Made by a program: the position numbers and the translations under genes. This document shows positions 37,909 to 52,429 of a stretch of DNA of 64,000 nt, piece by piece; position 1 is the stretch's first letter, and each line of letters starts with the position of its first letter. The DNA is taken from NCBI GenBank assembly GCA_946699065.1, contig CAMPDV010000385.1, forward strand, positions 186,001 to 250,000, given 5' to 3'. This DNA is from Loxodes magnus. Taxonomy: Eukaryota; Ciliophora; Karyorelictea; Loxodida; Loxodidae. The notes beneath the pieces were generated by a model. That model made no database searches and had not been told where the DNA came from. It was given only the letters and a program-made list of their open reading frames with translations.

Positions 37909-39015
37909 AAAAAAAATCATAAAATAGTCACGCAGGAGCAAAGCTCTTGTTATTCTATGCTTTAAGAAATACTTGCTTTACGTAGTACAGCCGCTCCCTT
38001 ATTGTCTTGGATTCTGAATTAAATCGGAACTTCAGCACAAGATTCGAAGTTTCATGAACTTACTTATATGCAAGATATAAAGTATTTCTACTATTGAAGG
38101 TTTTGCATTCTTTATAAGAGTCCCCTATATTATTCTCCAATACTACTTTTCTCACCTCAGCGTCTCCAAAATCATAATTTGAAAAAAAAGGTCATTAAAA
38201 CCGACTAAATGTAAAGGAATATAACTATATCAGTTCTAGTACAAATTAAAACTCTCAAATTCAGGAATTTCTTGAATAGCAGTCTTCTATATTTTCGCTG
38301 AAAATGCAGAGGTCCTCTTTAATTTTTTAATTATCTCTTTTCAGAGTTTTATCTAAAGCTCTCTTTTACTTTATTACTATCTCCATTATTTTGCTTCTAC
38401 TTTTCAAAACAAACTTATACGTAAGTATCAATGTTCATTCATGAACTCCACTTGAATAAGATCTGTTACAAAGCAATAAGCTATTTCCATGATCAACTAG
38501 ATTTTTTAAAATTACTTGTAAACCTCTGTTCGTCCTATAGCCCTAGATGGATTTCTTTCCTATGATTCTCTAGTTATTTTCTGAACTCTAAAAGTCTTCC
38601 ATATCTAATGATTTAGTCTTCTAGCACTAGAAGCATTCTTACTAAATATCTTAATTATTTATTCTTTATAAGCTAGATATCATAATATACCTAAGCCATT
38701 TAAGTAATCTTCATATTTTTCAACTTATATATACAAGAGAAGGAATAGAGTGCAGTATTATTAGGGTGAGGCTAGAGTTGTATAACATTCTGATGTTAAA
38801 TAGCTTAAATTCTTAAGATAAAGCTATTTAATATCCGAGAATTTTGAATAGCTTAATCCTTATAAAGCAGTTGTCTAGTAAAATAAAGGAATTTCCTCTA
38901 ATTATTTTAGGAACTAAGATGAAATTATTAAATACTTAAGTGTAGCGAAATAAGTTCTATCCTGCTTCTATAAGTAACAAAGGAATTTCCTTATAAAAAA
39001 TAAAAAAAATGTATA
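37909..39015. other. moderately GC-richer region, coding possible but frame undecided
   Basis: Composition is less AT-rich than true spacers, and more than one frame reads plausibly, for example on the plus strand near 38320 a hydrophobic helix FITISIILLLLFKTN. Without reliable stops I cannot choose the frame or even the strand. It ends where the small inverted repeat begins. Confidence 0.35.
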
Positions 39016-39730
39016 GTAGCTTTGTTAAGATAATCTTAAAATTCCAACATTCTATTTTTTATTAATTCTAAAAAATGGATAAAAAGATATAGAAGATAAA
39101 ATATTTAAAATTTAAAGATTTTAAAGTTTATTAATTTTCAGAAATTATTAAAATTTTAATGAATATATTTAAATAGCTTTCTTGTTAAAATCCAAAAAAC
39201 TTATTTAGATTTGAAAAGATAAAAGCAGATGATATCGTAGCAACCATATATTTAATTTTAAATTCAAATATTTTTTAACCTAAAATTTATTATAAATTCA
39301 AAGATAATTTCTTTTATTAATTTTGTTATTAGAGAGAGTATATAAATAACTATTATTAAATAATATTATTTTTATTTTTAGAGTTTCTTCTACTAATTAA
39401 TTCACTAAAATATTCCTATATTTAGAAAAATATTTTGCTTTTATCATTTAAAAATTAATTAGATATCTTTTAAGAATTATTTTCTTTTTGTATAAAGAAG
39501 AGAGTCCTGGCTTCTATTATGATAATTAGAAAAGCCTGAAATTTTGTAATTAATTTAGACACTGTATTCATTAAACTATGATAATTTGGTTTCTTTATGT
39601 AAATTTAAAAAATTTCCAATTATTTAAATATTTAAGTCAGAATATAGAAGAATTAAGTGAATCTTATAATTATTATTAATTATAAAAAGAGAAGTTACTC
39701 AATTTTGTTTGTTTATATCAATTATCAATA
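39016..39730 (+). repeat. left arm of inner inverted repeat
   Basis: Matches the reverse complement of 50450-51166 at roughly 80 percent by eye with small indels. Shared landmarks include GTAGCTTTGTTAAGATAATC, AAAAGCAGATGA and GGTTTCTTTATGTAAATT. It is older than the 2.8 kb repeat. Confidence 0.8.
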
Positions 39731-42700
39731 ATTTTACACTTTAACTATTATGATTTTCTTCAATTTCTAGAAATTGTAAACTATCAAGTCTTAAATAATC
39801 TTAATTCTATTTTACTTTCTCAAACTCCACTTCCTTTAGAAAACTCTTTTATAATTAAAATCTTTTTAAATATAAAATAGAATATAAAATAATAATTAAT
39901 TAAATAATAATAATTAAAAAAGGATTAAACTTAAAAAATTATATAAATTAGTAACAAAATATCCTATTAATATTTTTAGAATTATAATTTATACCTTTTT
40001 ATAGAGTGTACCAAAGTTTGAAAATTAATTATTTCTAAATATAAATTAGTTCCTAATTTTATCTAAATATGTAATTAATTAATAAATTGTATATTAAAAT
40101 AATAAGATTTTATTTAATTATTTCCTCAAAATAAATAAATAAATAATTAACTAATATTATAAATACTCTATTTTATAATAATTTACTTAGTTTATAAAAT
40201 ATATTATCTTATTATCTATATAAGTAGTTGCTTAATATTATAAATGAAACTATTTATTTTATTTATAATTATATTTTATTATTTAAGATTAATTAATTTT
40301 AATATTATCTTATCTAAGAAATATAAAATTTTTATTAATTTAGGTATAATTTATTTTCTAAACCGATCGATATATCAATATAATTTATAACTTTAGATTA
40401 ATAGAATTAAATAAACTATATGAAATAAGCTCTATTTAATATAGTAATCTAATTAGTTATATATAATTTTAATTATTGCTATACCTTTTATTATATATAC
40501 TTTATAATTATTAATTTATAATAAACTATTTAATTATACTTCTATTTAAATAGTCTATTTAATGTATAAAATATTATAATTAATTATATTTGGTTTAATT
40601 AAATAAATTACTTTAAATATTAATTAAATAGCTTAATTTATATTTAACTATTTAAAATAGATACTTAAATAAACTATTTTCTTAGTAATTTTATTAATAT
40701 TATTTAAATTAAAATTTATCTTTAGATATTTTTATTTATTTACAGTTTAGTTTATTTTATAATTAAATAGTGCTATCTATTTAAATAATAAGCATTATAA
40801 GAAAAGTTAAAATTAAAATATTTTATATCCATAAACTTACTTATAATTAACTACTATTAAGAGATAATCTCTTATAGCCATTTATATATTGTAAATTAAT
40901 TAGAAAGTAAGTTTTTATCTAAAATTATATTGAATATAATTCTATTAGGTTGATAAAATAAATAACTTTAAAAGTAATTTTATAAATATTATAATAATTT
41001 ACAACTATTATAGCTTATAAATAAAATAATTAGTAAATAAGTATATTTTAGTAAAGTCAACTATATAATTAATTAACTAACTATAACAGTTAATATATTA
41101 TTATTATTAGTATTATAATACTTTATTTAAATATTATATATTTAAATATAGTTTAATTATTAAAATTAATTATCATTTAATTATAGCAAAATAGTTATAA
41201 TTTATATTTTAGTTTAAGAAAATTATTGATAAACCTATAAATAATACCTTAATAAACTTAATTATTTTATATAATTTACAACTTTTTTAATTTTTAGTTA
41301 ACTAAAATCTAAATATACTAATTTAAAATAATAAATATTAAAAAGAATTAAAGTAATTATAATATCTAAAATATAAAATAATATTGATAAATAAAGCTAA
41401 ATAATATTAAATTAAATCAATATTATATAAATTAATTAGTTTACTAACTAATAGCCTAAATAATTATATTATAGCTTAAAACTTTTTAATTTACTAGAGA
41501 CATTTTAAAATAATTTAGATAGAAAGGAATATCTTTATTAAATAATTAATTATAAATAATTAAGGAAATACTCTTATTCTAAGATTATTTTTAATAAGTT
41601 ATATTGTGAATCTATATAGCTTAATTATTTATACTTTAATTATTTAATGCTAAATAATTAATATATTTAAATCTTAAATCATAAGCTTAGAAAGCTATTA
41701 TTTCCTTTTTAGTTATAAACACACTAATTAATTTAATTTATATTCTTAGAATCCTAGGTATTACATGCTATGAGAAATATTATAATCAAGCTATTTATTA
41801 GAAAATTATAAAAGAGATTGTTGAAATAAATGTTAACAAATAGAAAAGAAAGATAATAAATTTAAAGCACTTTAGATTTATTTTAAGTCAACTACCTTAT
41901 TCTTATTTATATTTTGCATAATTAAAATTTCTAGCTATATTAATATCCTTTTAAGTTATGACTCTTTTATTTATTTATATTTTAAAGTCTATTAATGTCA
42001 AGAAGATATTAAATTAGAATATTAATAACTAGCTTATTCTCCCATTTACACAAAAATTTAATAGACTATATATGCTTCATTATAATTTGGAAAAATATAA
42101 AATTTAGTTAGAATATACTAAACTAAATATACGCAATAAACATAAATTATATTAACTATTAAAAGGAAATTGCATCTAAATATTTCAATAATAATACATT
42201 TCTCAGCTTCCATAAATCTTGCTATTAACTCTATAATTGATATCTAGAAAAGGATGCAGTTATTATATAGCTTTATTCCTTTTTGCAATATCTATTATTA
42301 TTCTATCTGAAATAAAGTTTTAATTTTATTTCTTGGATGTTTTAAAATTTTTGTTCAAATAAGATTTGAAAAAATCGAGGAATTTTAAAATGCTAAATTA
42401 GATATAACTTTAAAAAAAATTATATCCTTATTTCCATACATTTTCATTTGCAATTAAAATTTTAATTGTTTCAATTTTACTATATTCTAAATCTCTAGCA
42501 CTGTAAAACTTATGAAAATTATATTGTTTTTTAAATTTTAAATATTGGCGAAGAAATACCAAAGTGACATTTTTTATTTCTTTCTTTAAAGTTAAAAGAA
42601 AACATAATCATTTTGACTTTTATTAGAATCATTCCTTAAATAATCAAAGAATGAAACAAAAATTTTAGATATTGTAAACTCTATTTGTTAAGCAACTTCC

Positions 42701-42933
42701 TCTTCTTCTAAATTTTTTCTACTTTAAAATTAAAATTATTTATATATCATTAAGCTGTTTTTTAAGAAATTTAATTCCATCTAATTAAAATTAATTTATT
42801 GGTTTATAACTATAAGACATTTTATATCTTTCAATGACTAAAAATAGTTTAAAGAGATCTAATTAAATAATTGAATGAAGATAAACTAAAATTTCTTAGC
42901 TTAAATTTAGAAATTGTTTTAAATTATAATAAA
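39731..42933. other. 3.2 kb of extremely AT-rich spacer
   Basis: Almost pure A/T, especially 39880-41700, with hardly any G or C. No gene, RNA or clear tandem repeat recognised. Confidence 0.6.
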
Positions 42934-45900
42934 ATGGAAAGTATTCTAGTTCTAAGCTTCATCTTTTCTCTTTCTTAAGCAGATCCTTTATTTTTTCGTA
43001 TTCAAGATACTGATGCACCTAAATATTACTATGGTAATGAAAGTTCGCAAAATAAATTATTCTAGAATTATGGATAAGACCCAACAAATTAAATTTAAAT
43101 GAGCATTACAGCTTGATTGAAATTTGATAAAGAAAATCAACCATAATCATAAGGAACTTTCATAAAGATTTGAAAATAAACATATTATTACATTAGTTTA
43201 TAAATACAATAGGATTCCTTAAATAAATAAACTATTTATAAGGCTAAAACTGTTTTTAATAATCAGAACAAAGAAATTATTTTAAATGTAAGCTTCGTAA
43301 ATGATATTTGAGTATTCGTAGGATATTCTTAAACTAAAAATGGAGAAATTTAAATTGCTTTAACTCACTCCTAACTTAATAATATATTTTAAACATATAA
43401 AAATAACAATGTTTACTGATTAGATTTTGACTTGACTAGTTAAATTTATAACATAACTAGTTCCGAAAAATATAGAGGATATGTATATTCTCTTAAATAT
43501 TATAAGAATTATTCTTTAACTATAGACGATCTTACAACTATTTTAAATCAACCAAACCAAGGATTCACTACTATTGATATTAATCTTCCGTGTCATTTTA
43601 GCTGTTCAAGATGCTATGGATAAAATAGTAGTAATTGTTTGTAATGTTAAGATAATTTTAATTTTAATTTTACAAACGATTCTTGCACTTGTATGTAGAA
43701 ACTTTCTCTTGATAATGTTTGTTCTTAATTTTGTCCTCTTAGCTAGTAAGATTAAAACTTGGATAATTATTGCGATTTTTGTAATAAAACAATTCCCTTT
43801 TGTGAAGAATGTACTTAGACTGGAAATATCTGCTATAAATGCTCTAACTCTTTTTACATAAATGGAGATTCTTGCATTTCATGTTTAACTTACAACTCGT
43901 TTTGTGCTACTTGCAGTAATCAAGTATGTCTTTCATGCTAATAAGGTAAAAAACTGACAAATTAGTAATGCTAAGATAAATGCATTGACTAAGAACAAGA
44001 TTATAACTAAGATGGAATATGCTATCCATGTGATTAGTAGTTTAGCTTTTGTTCAAAATGTAATGATATAGAATGCTTAGAATGCAAAATAGGATATTTT
44101 CTTACATTATAGTAATGCATTAAATGCTAATAAGTTATTTAAAATTGTTCTGAGTGTTCTTTAGATGGAAGATAGTGCTATAAGTGTGAAAGTATTTAAT
44201 TGAAATTAACAAATAATTAATGTGAGTAGAATTGTATAGAAACAGAATAAGACTACGATTAAGATGGAATATGCAAGCCTTGCAGTGAAGTAATTGAGAA
44301 ATGTGAAAAATGTGATATAAATAAAAGCTGTAAAAAATGTATTTCAGATGAATATATTTTAACTTAAAATAATTTTTAATGCATATTATGTAGTGAAAAA
44401 ATAGATTAATGTGAAAAATGCGAAGAACACGGGTAATATTGTAAAAATTGTGCTTAAGGTTACGTTTTATATAATGGAAATTGTGCATAAAATTGTCCAA
44501 CAGAAACTTATTTTCTTAAAGAATAAGTATGCTACAAATGTGATTAAGGTATATAGAATTGCGAGAAATGTAGTGAGAATGGAGAAATTTGTAACAAATG
44601 CAAAGATCCATTTTTAAAGCTAAATAACAATTGTGTTTAAGAATGTCCATATGAATTATATTATATTTAAGATTAAGCATGTTATAAATGTGATTAATCT
44701 ATACAAAATTGTGAGAAGTGTAGTGAGAATGGAGAAATTTGCTCAAAGTGCAAAGATTCATTTTTAAAGCTAAATAACAATTGTGTTTAAGAATGTCCAT
44801 ATGAATTGTTTTATATCTAAGATTAAGTATGCTACAAATGTGATTAATCTATATAAAATTGTGAGAAGTGTAGTGGGAATGGAGAAATTTGCAACTAATG
44901 TAAAGATTCATTTGTAAAATTAAATAATATATGTGCTTAAGAATGTCCAACAGAAACCTATTTTCTTAAAGACTTAGTATGCTACAAATGTGATTAAGCT
45001 ATATAGAATTGTGAGAAATGTAGTGAGAATGGAGAAATTTGTAACAAATGCAAAGATTCATTTTTAAAGCTAAATAACAATTGTGTCCATGAATGTCCAT
45101 ATGAATTATATTATATTTAAGATTAAATATGCTTCAAATGTGATTAAATTATACTAAATTGTAAGAAGTGTAGTGGGAATGGAGAAATTTGCAACTAATG
45201 TAAAGATTCATTTGTAAAATTAAATAATATATGTGCTTAAGAATGTCCGACTGAAACCTATTTTCTTAAAGAATAAATATGCTACAAATGTGATTAATCT
45301 ATAAAAAATTGCGAGAAATGTAATGATAATGGATAATTTTGTAGCAATTGTTATGAACCATATCTAATTTCTTAAAATAAAACCTGTGTTGATAAATGTA
45401 ATGAAACTGAAATTGAAAAGAATGGTAGTTGTTACCCTTGCTCTACAATCCCTTCATGTGAAAAATGCTAAGAAAATAAAACTTAAGGTATTGAATGTAT
45501 TGAATGCATAGAATCATTTTTCTTATTTAATGAGTAATGTTTTGAAAAGTGCTAAGGATGCAAAAATGATTCCTCGAAATGTTTCTAATGCATCGATGAA
45601 TAATAATGCATTGAATAAGGAAATATATATGATTGATAAAATGGAAACTGTAATATATCTTTACATAATATCACTGAAGATAATAGTGAAGAGTTTGCAG
45701 CTATTTCAGAAAATGAAAAAAGATATATAAAATAATCATAAGATATTAATTAAGCATTATCAAATTCTATTATATCTTCTGCAGTTGTATTTGCAATAAT
45801 TTAGTAAGGAAGCACAACAGGATTCACTTTGTTTTGAATAATAATTTTGATTAATGAATTAATAAATATTAACGGAATGCTAAACCTAAAATTTCCTTCT

Positions 45901-47373
45901 AATCTTAAATATTTATATAGTTTAGTATAAGTAGGAGTTTTATACTTCAACTTTGGAATTTAAGATCTTTTATTAACAAAAAATTAGATTGACTAAGTAT
46001 AAAATGAAAATATCAATTAATATAATTATAGTGAACATACTTTTTTATCTAATGCTTATAGTTCTCTTCTTGAAGTATCGCTTTAAGTTTTTATTTTATT
46101 GAGTTGTTCCATCATTTCACATTTTTGGAAGGGAAATTAATATTTTAAGAAAGTTATATCTCATTTTAAGTTCTGTTCGTTTATTAGATTTGGTATTATA
46201 AGCAACTTTTAAATATGAATTGCAGTATTGCTATAGCTATAAAATCTTTAGTGATATGATTGATATGCCTGCTTAAATTCTATTTTAGCTTTTATATTTT
46301 TAGTAAGTTTATTTTATTAATAGATTATTTAGATTCTATTTATAGCTTTTTTAATTTCCAAGGCTATTAAAATGAATAGACTTATCAGATAAAACAATGA
46401 ATAAGAAGAAGAAAAAATGATGATGTAGTATGGAAGTTTATTTGAAGAGTTTAGTTATAAAGATAACTTATTAATATCCCTTTTCTATGTATTTTTCATT
46501 TTAAGGAGATTTATAATAAGTTTGGTTATAGTGTTTGCTTAAAGTATACCTGAATTACAAGTAACCACTATGATAGTTTTATATGTCGCTTAATGCACAT
46601 ATTTGCTTTATCTAAATCCTTATAAATCTAAAGTAGATATGCTTTTGAATTTATTCAACGAATCAGTTATTTTGATAATTTACGTTTTAGATTATTGCTT
46701 CATTGCTTTTGATAAGTAGCATAGAGAGTTAATAACTGAAAAGAGGTATGAGGATACAGGTAGATGTGTTATAATATTAATAAGTTTACTTAATTTGAGT
46801 AATTTTCTAGTAGGATTAATAATTTTCTTTAGACTAATGTTTTATAAATATAAACAATACAAAAGTAAAAGATGCTAAATAAATGCAAATAGCAGTACGA
46901 GAAACTTAAATTCTACCTTAGTAAGTGAGAGACAATTAAGTTAATCTGGGATAGATTGTTTTAATATAAACTAGTCTAACTTAAATTAAGGTTAAGCAAA
47001 TCTTATTTTTATTGAGAAGTAAAATGAACATTCAAGCATTTATTTTGAAGAAGATAAAATAGCTAAAAATGAAGAATAATATAAATTAACTTCTAATCAA
47101 AGGGAAAAAATAATTAATACATTTATAACTGAAGCGAAGAAGCAAAATGTTGATGTTTAAAGTTTGGTAGATTCTATATAAAATAAAGAAATGAAACAGT
47201 ATAAAAAAGAAATTTAAATGTCAAGCGAGTAAAGATTCCTAGAATTTGTTGAAGAATGGTTAAAAAAAGTGAATGAAGAAGAAAGAAACAAAAATAAGAT
47301 AAATTATCTTAGGAATTATTTAAAAAATATACTTATTCAAGAAAAAAATAAAGATGAGACAATGCTAAGTTGA
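42934..47373 (+). CDS. Cys-rich repeat multi-pass membrane protein (copy D)
   Basis: Signal peptide MESILVLSFIFSLS, then a LamG-like domain (about 20-215) with ITAWLKFD and D-I-W-V-F-V-G, Trp from TGA. The Cys-rich region (about 218-925) includes six 50-residue repeats at 44491-45390. A multi-pass membrane domain (about 950-1310) carries SLFEEFSYKD, FILRRFIISLVIVF and a D-Y-C-F-I-A-F-D motif. A long charged tail contains QSLVDSIQNKE and EEWLKK and ends at TGA 47371-47373. The span of 4440 nt is in frame with or without the 21-nt intron at 46303; spliced, it gives 1472 residues. This is the longest and apparently most intact member of the A/B/D subtype. It lies between the two arms of the inner inverted repeat. 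Role inferred only as a surface protein. Confidence 0.82.
44491..45390 (+). repeat. six 150-bp repeats coding 50-aa Cys-rich units (copy D)
   Basis: Unit starts (AATTGTCCA or GAATGTCC) fall at 44491, 44641, 44791, 44941, 45091 and 45241, exactly 150 bp apart. Two alternating subtypes occur, CP-T-E-T-Y-F-L and CP-Y-E-L-Y-Y/F, which suggests that a two-unit block was duplicated. Confidence 0.92.
46303..46323 (+). other. 21-nt intron in copy D
   Basis: Begins GTAAGT and ends AATAG. Splicing joins F-L to I-I-Q-I-L-F-I-A, aligned with the spliced products of copies A and B. The length is a multiple of three, so support comes from the conserved position. Confidence 0.6.
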
Positions 47374-50300
47374 ACAACTTATAAACTTAAATAATTGAAA
47401 ATAATTTGATTTAAATACAAATAAAATTAAAATTTGATTCCTATTAATTAAAAGTTTATCCAACTTAATCTTAAACATGATGGTAATATTTAGTAAATAT
47501 TAAAAATAAAATAAATAAAGATAAATAATTATATTAATTATTTTATTTTAAGCAAAAAGTAAATTTATATAAAATTGAAATTTTAATTTTATTTCAGATT
47601 TTTAAATTAAAATTTTATATTTTTTGTAATTTTAGCAAATCTAAAATTAGCAAATTTATATAATCTTAATTTTAATAATATGACTCAAAGCAACTATAAT
47701 AAAAATAATTTAATAATAATTTTAAAATTTAAACTTTAAAATAAAATAAATGAAAATACTAAAGTTAATAATTTCAGTACAATATTAAAATATATTAAAT
47801 AAGATTTAATAAATGTTTTTTTATTATATTATATATTTTATATACATTAATATTTTAACTATTTTATTTTATATTCTTTTAACTTCTAAATTAACTTATT
47901 TAGATTTTTCACATATTTTGAATCTAAAATTTTAATAGATTTATAAAAGACTTTAATTCCTTTTTATTTAATAAAATAACTTTATAAAATATTTTAATTT
48001 TAAAGGTTATCCATATATAAATTAATTTTATTTCAGAATTAACATCTAAAACTTTTTTATAACTAAGTTATTGATTCTAGCTAATAATCTAAATATTTAT
48101 TGCTTAATACATTAAATACTTTATGATTTATTAATTTCTTTTTTTAATATTTTCAATTTTTAAGTTTTAGGAAAGACTCCATATGAATTTAGTTTCTATG
48201 AAGAATAAAACTAAATGAGTATCCTTAATTGAGATAATTGCTAGAGATTAATTATTAAAGTTATTTTAGTTTTATTTTCAATTCTAAATACTTAAATCCA
48301 CTAAATTTGCCATTTCTTTATTCTTTATATAGCTTGTCCATTTATTTTAGACAAAAGGTATGAATTATAAATTTTGATTTGAGGCAATAGTTCTAAAATG
48401 GTTATTATTTAGTTAATAACTAATTAAAGAAATATTAAAATAAATAGTTTATCTTTATAAAAGGATTTAGTCTACTATTATAAAATAATTGTAAGTTAAG
48501 CTAAGAATTAAAATAGAAAAATACTTTATGAAATTATATTTTAGCTTTTAATCATTATAATAGAATGCTATAATCTACTAACAAATAATCATTTTACTAC
48601 TAGACATATATTTATAAATTATCTAATTTAAGAATCTCAGAAATTTTAACTTGCTTAATTGAATTATTTACAACATTTTAATTTCTAATATTATGTACTT
48701 TTAATTAAAAATTTATTAATATCTATTATTGATAATGTGAAGCGCATTGTTTAAAAATAAATTCTAAATATGCTTAATAATCTCAAAGATCTTAATACCT
48801 TAATAAATTTTTCTTAAGACTAAAAGTATTTAAAACTTCTCTTAGTTTTAAAAGTTATAATAAATGTAAAATTTCTAAAGAAATAACTTATATAATTAAA
48901 TTTAAATAGTTAATTTAAATAACTATAGAGATAAAAGCTTAGTAATACTTTAAAATGATGACTAATAATTAATTGATTGCTATACTAAGTATTAATTATA
49001 AACTAAAATAAATAATTCTTAAATCTCATACTAATAAAATATTAATTTTCCTTTTATTATTTTATTAAAAAGCCTAACAATAATTTATTAAATTAAGGTT
49101 ATAAAATTTTATCTAAAGAGAGATAAAATAAATGTAATTTAGTTATTTATTATATTTAAAGGATTTTATTATTATGTTTAAATTTATTTATTTTATTTTC
49201 TAGCATTGGATAAAACTTTAATTCAATTATAGTATTTTTTATTCTTGAATTTAAATTCTAATAAAAATAAAATTTAAAATATTATGAACAAATTTAAAAT
49301 AATGATAAAAGATTTATAACTTTCATTATGAGATTATAGATTATAAATTAACATTTTGGCTTTTTAATCTTTAAGAGAAAAGTTTATTAAAATAATAAAG
49401 AAAAAATATTAAAAGCTTTTATTGTAATTCACCCATAAATCTCAAAAAAAGTATAATAAATATAATTACTCTATAATTTAATTTATTCCAATTATAGATG
49501 TCTTTGCTTTAAGAAACCAGATTTTCATAATAAATTATGCTTTAAGTATAAAAATGTAATTACAAAATAAAATTTAATAATCTTTTAATCTTAAAAAGAT
49601 TTGATTATAATAGTTGTATAATTATTTAATCCTTTATTTCATTCTTTAGTTCAATTTAATTTTTTACCAGATAATCAACTAGATATATTCAAAACTCTGT
49701 AATGCCTATTTTAGTTTTTTATTTGTTCATAATGCAAAGTTTTATTTTATTTAAGCAAAATTTTTATATAGAAATCAAACAAGAAAAAAAAAGATTAAAT
49801 GATGAGAAAAATAGATGTATAAAAATAGCAGATAAAAAGACAACAATACCTTCAATCAAAGGGTTGATAGACTTTATTTGCAAATTTATTGTTTTTTCGA
49901 TAATAAGCTTAATAATGTTAATAAATAAAAGATATATATTTAAAACATAACAATAAATTAAAATAATTATAATTAAATTAAATTAAAATAAATGCCTAAG
50001 CTAGCCATTCAATCAATGAAGAAAGTAATTTAATCTAAGAAAAATCCAATTAAATAAATAAAAGAAAAAGTTATAGAATAGTTATAAGCATTTATATTAA
50101 TATACTTATGGTGAAAATATCTTAATTTTTAACAATAATTTTAGATTATTTTATTATAGATACTTAAATAATTTGGAAATTTATGTAAATTTAATTATTT
50201 ACAAATTATAAAATTATTATAAGAGAAACCCTAATTATATAACTTTTCTTTCATAAACCATTTTTTTAATGTTTAGAGTAACGATATTATTTTGCGTGGT

Positions 50301-50449
50301 AGCCACTAAGAATAACTTAATTTTTAAACAATTGGAAGAGTTATTAGACTACTTTTATAAATAAATATATGAATAAAAGGAAATAAACAGTAAACTATTA
50401 TAATTATCTTTAAATTAATAAAATTCTATGCATATCTGCTTTAGTTAAT
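47374..50449. other. AT-rich spacer with one stop-free stretch
   Basis: Mostly featureless. From 49702 to 49950 there are 82 codons free of TAA, TAG and TGA (MPILVFYLFIMQSFILFKQ..., with a second hydrophobic segment KFIVFSIISLIMLI). This could be a small two-span membrane protein, but no family is recognised. Confidence 0.4.
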
Positions 50450-51166
50450 GAAAATATCAATAAACAAAGCATTTTATTTTAAATAATTTCTCTTTTTATA
50501 ATTAATAATTATTATAAGATCCATTTAATTCTTCTACGTTCTAACTTAAATAGTAAAATAATTGGAAATTTTTTAATTTACATAAAGAAACCAAATTATC
50601 ATAGTTTAGTGAATACATTGCCTAAATTAATAAAAAATTACAGGTTATTCTAACTAACATAATAGAAGCTTTGATTATTTTCGTTATATAGCAAGAAGGA
50701 ATTCTTTAAAAAATATCTAATTACTTTTTTAAATGATAAAGGCAAATGTTTTTCTAAATATAGAAAACTTTTAGTGAATTAATTAGTAGAAGAAACTTTA
50801 AAAATAAAATTATTTTTAATAATAGTTATTTATTTATTCTCTCTTTTAGCAAAAATAATAAAATAAATTATCTTTGTTTTTAAAATAAATTTGACGTTAA
50901 GAAATATTTGAAATTATAAAAAAAATTAAAATTAATGATTGCTATGATCTCATCTGCTTTTATTTTTTTTTATTTAAAGAAGTTTTAGGATTTGTATAAG
51001 AAAATTAATTTAAATATATTAATTAAAATTTTAATAGCTTCTAAAAATTAATAAGCTTAGAAATATTTTAATTTTAAATATTTTATCTTCTATATCTTTT
51101 TATCAACTTTTTAGAACTAATAAAAAATATAATATAAGAGTTTTAAGATTATCTTAACAAAGCTAC
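50450..51166 (-). repeat. right arm of inner inverted repeat
   Basis: Reverse-complement partner of 39016-39730. The outer edge at 51166 is sharp; the inner edge fades. Confidence 0.8.
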
Positions 51167-52429
51167 TCTCAAATTATTTTATTTTATAGTGTTTATTTAA
51201 CTAAATTTAATTAAATTTAGTTAAAATATTCATAGCGGAAGTGTAGGAATTTTTTAATTAATTAAATAATTTTTAATTCTTTAATAGAAAGTATAATCTT
51301 TTTTATTCTTATTTATTTACCGAGAAAATATTATATTTTCTCATTACCATTTTTTAAGAAATTTGCTCTATCTCTCATTACCTTCACCTTTTATTATCTA
51401 ATATCCAGTCTACATTAATAAATTTTTATTTTAATCTTAAATTTTTTATTTATTTCATCCAAAATTAAAGAAAGTTAAAATATTCACAAAATTCAACAGA
51501 AATTACTAAAATTAAGAATTTTCTCTTTAATTCTGGTGAAAAATTCCTGAAGTCAAAATTAAATTTATTCATAATTTTAAGTCTGTAAGAATAAAGCGCT
51601 TTTGAGGATGCTATTATAAATTGTTTCTTTAAAGCCTTTAAAATTGTTAAAAACCAAATAATTATGATGTATTGCTTGGGAATATTTTTATCTCTTATTT
51701 ATTTAATAAGATTCTTCCTAAAAGAAAATTTTAAATTATGCAAAGCTAGTAATTATTATGTTTTAGTTCGCAAGCAAAACTAACTTTAGTGATTTGCTAT
51801 ATTTTTAATTTTTCTTTAGATGCTTGCTAGATATTCATTCTTATATTACTTGCAAATATTCCTCTTTAAAACTCATAAAAACACTTATCTAATATTTTCC
51901 AAGGAAAAATAAATCTAAGTTGAATATGTTAAAAAGCATTTATAACTCTATTATATTTTTAATTTTAAATATATGAAATAATGGTATTTGTATACACATT
52001 TAGATTAAGTCTAATCATTAAATGTAAAAAGTGGTTTGTAAAATATAGTAATAAATAAAATAAAAAATAAAACAAATAAAACAAAGAAAAGGTTAGCTAA
52101 TTTATTCATGCACTTTTAGCTTTTATAATTTTTCTTCTTTATTTAGAGAATCATTATTATTATTAATTTTTTCTTTTTCAATTATCTGACTGTAGAGTTT
52201 TTTTCAATCATTTAAAAATTTGAGGAAATATACGATACTTTTAATTTCGCTTTGTTGAGATGCTTTTTTTCACTTCTTAACCTTACTAAGAGTCAGAGTT
52301 TAAAAAATTTTAAAAGCACTGTAGCATCCTAATTTATTGTACTTTAATTAGTCGATTTCTAGTTAAATTTCTATATAATTTGATTTAAGTTCGATAATAA
52401 ATTTCAAAATCAAGTTTCATTATCATTAC
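51167..52429. other. AT-rich spacer
   Basis: Nothing recognised. Confidence 0.4.

Noticed and set aside
37374..38100. A separate gene starting MKKMLVFTFYSLIYSFFFP
   Set aside because: It looks like a signal peptide, but the frame competes with the better-supported 36325-37908 frame and nothing downstream in it resembles a known family.
44135..44617. Two overlapping 68-121 codon ORFs inside copy D
   Set aside because: Out-of-frame shadows of the Cys-rich region on both strands.
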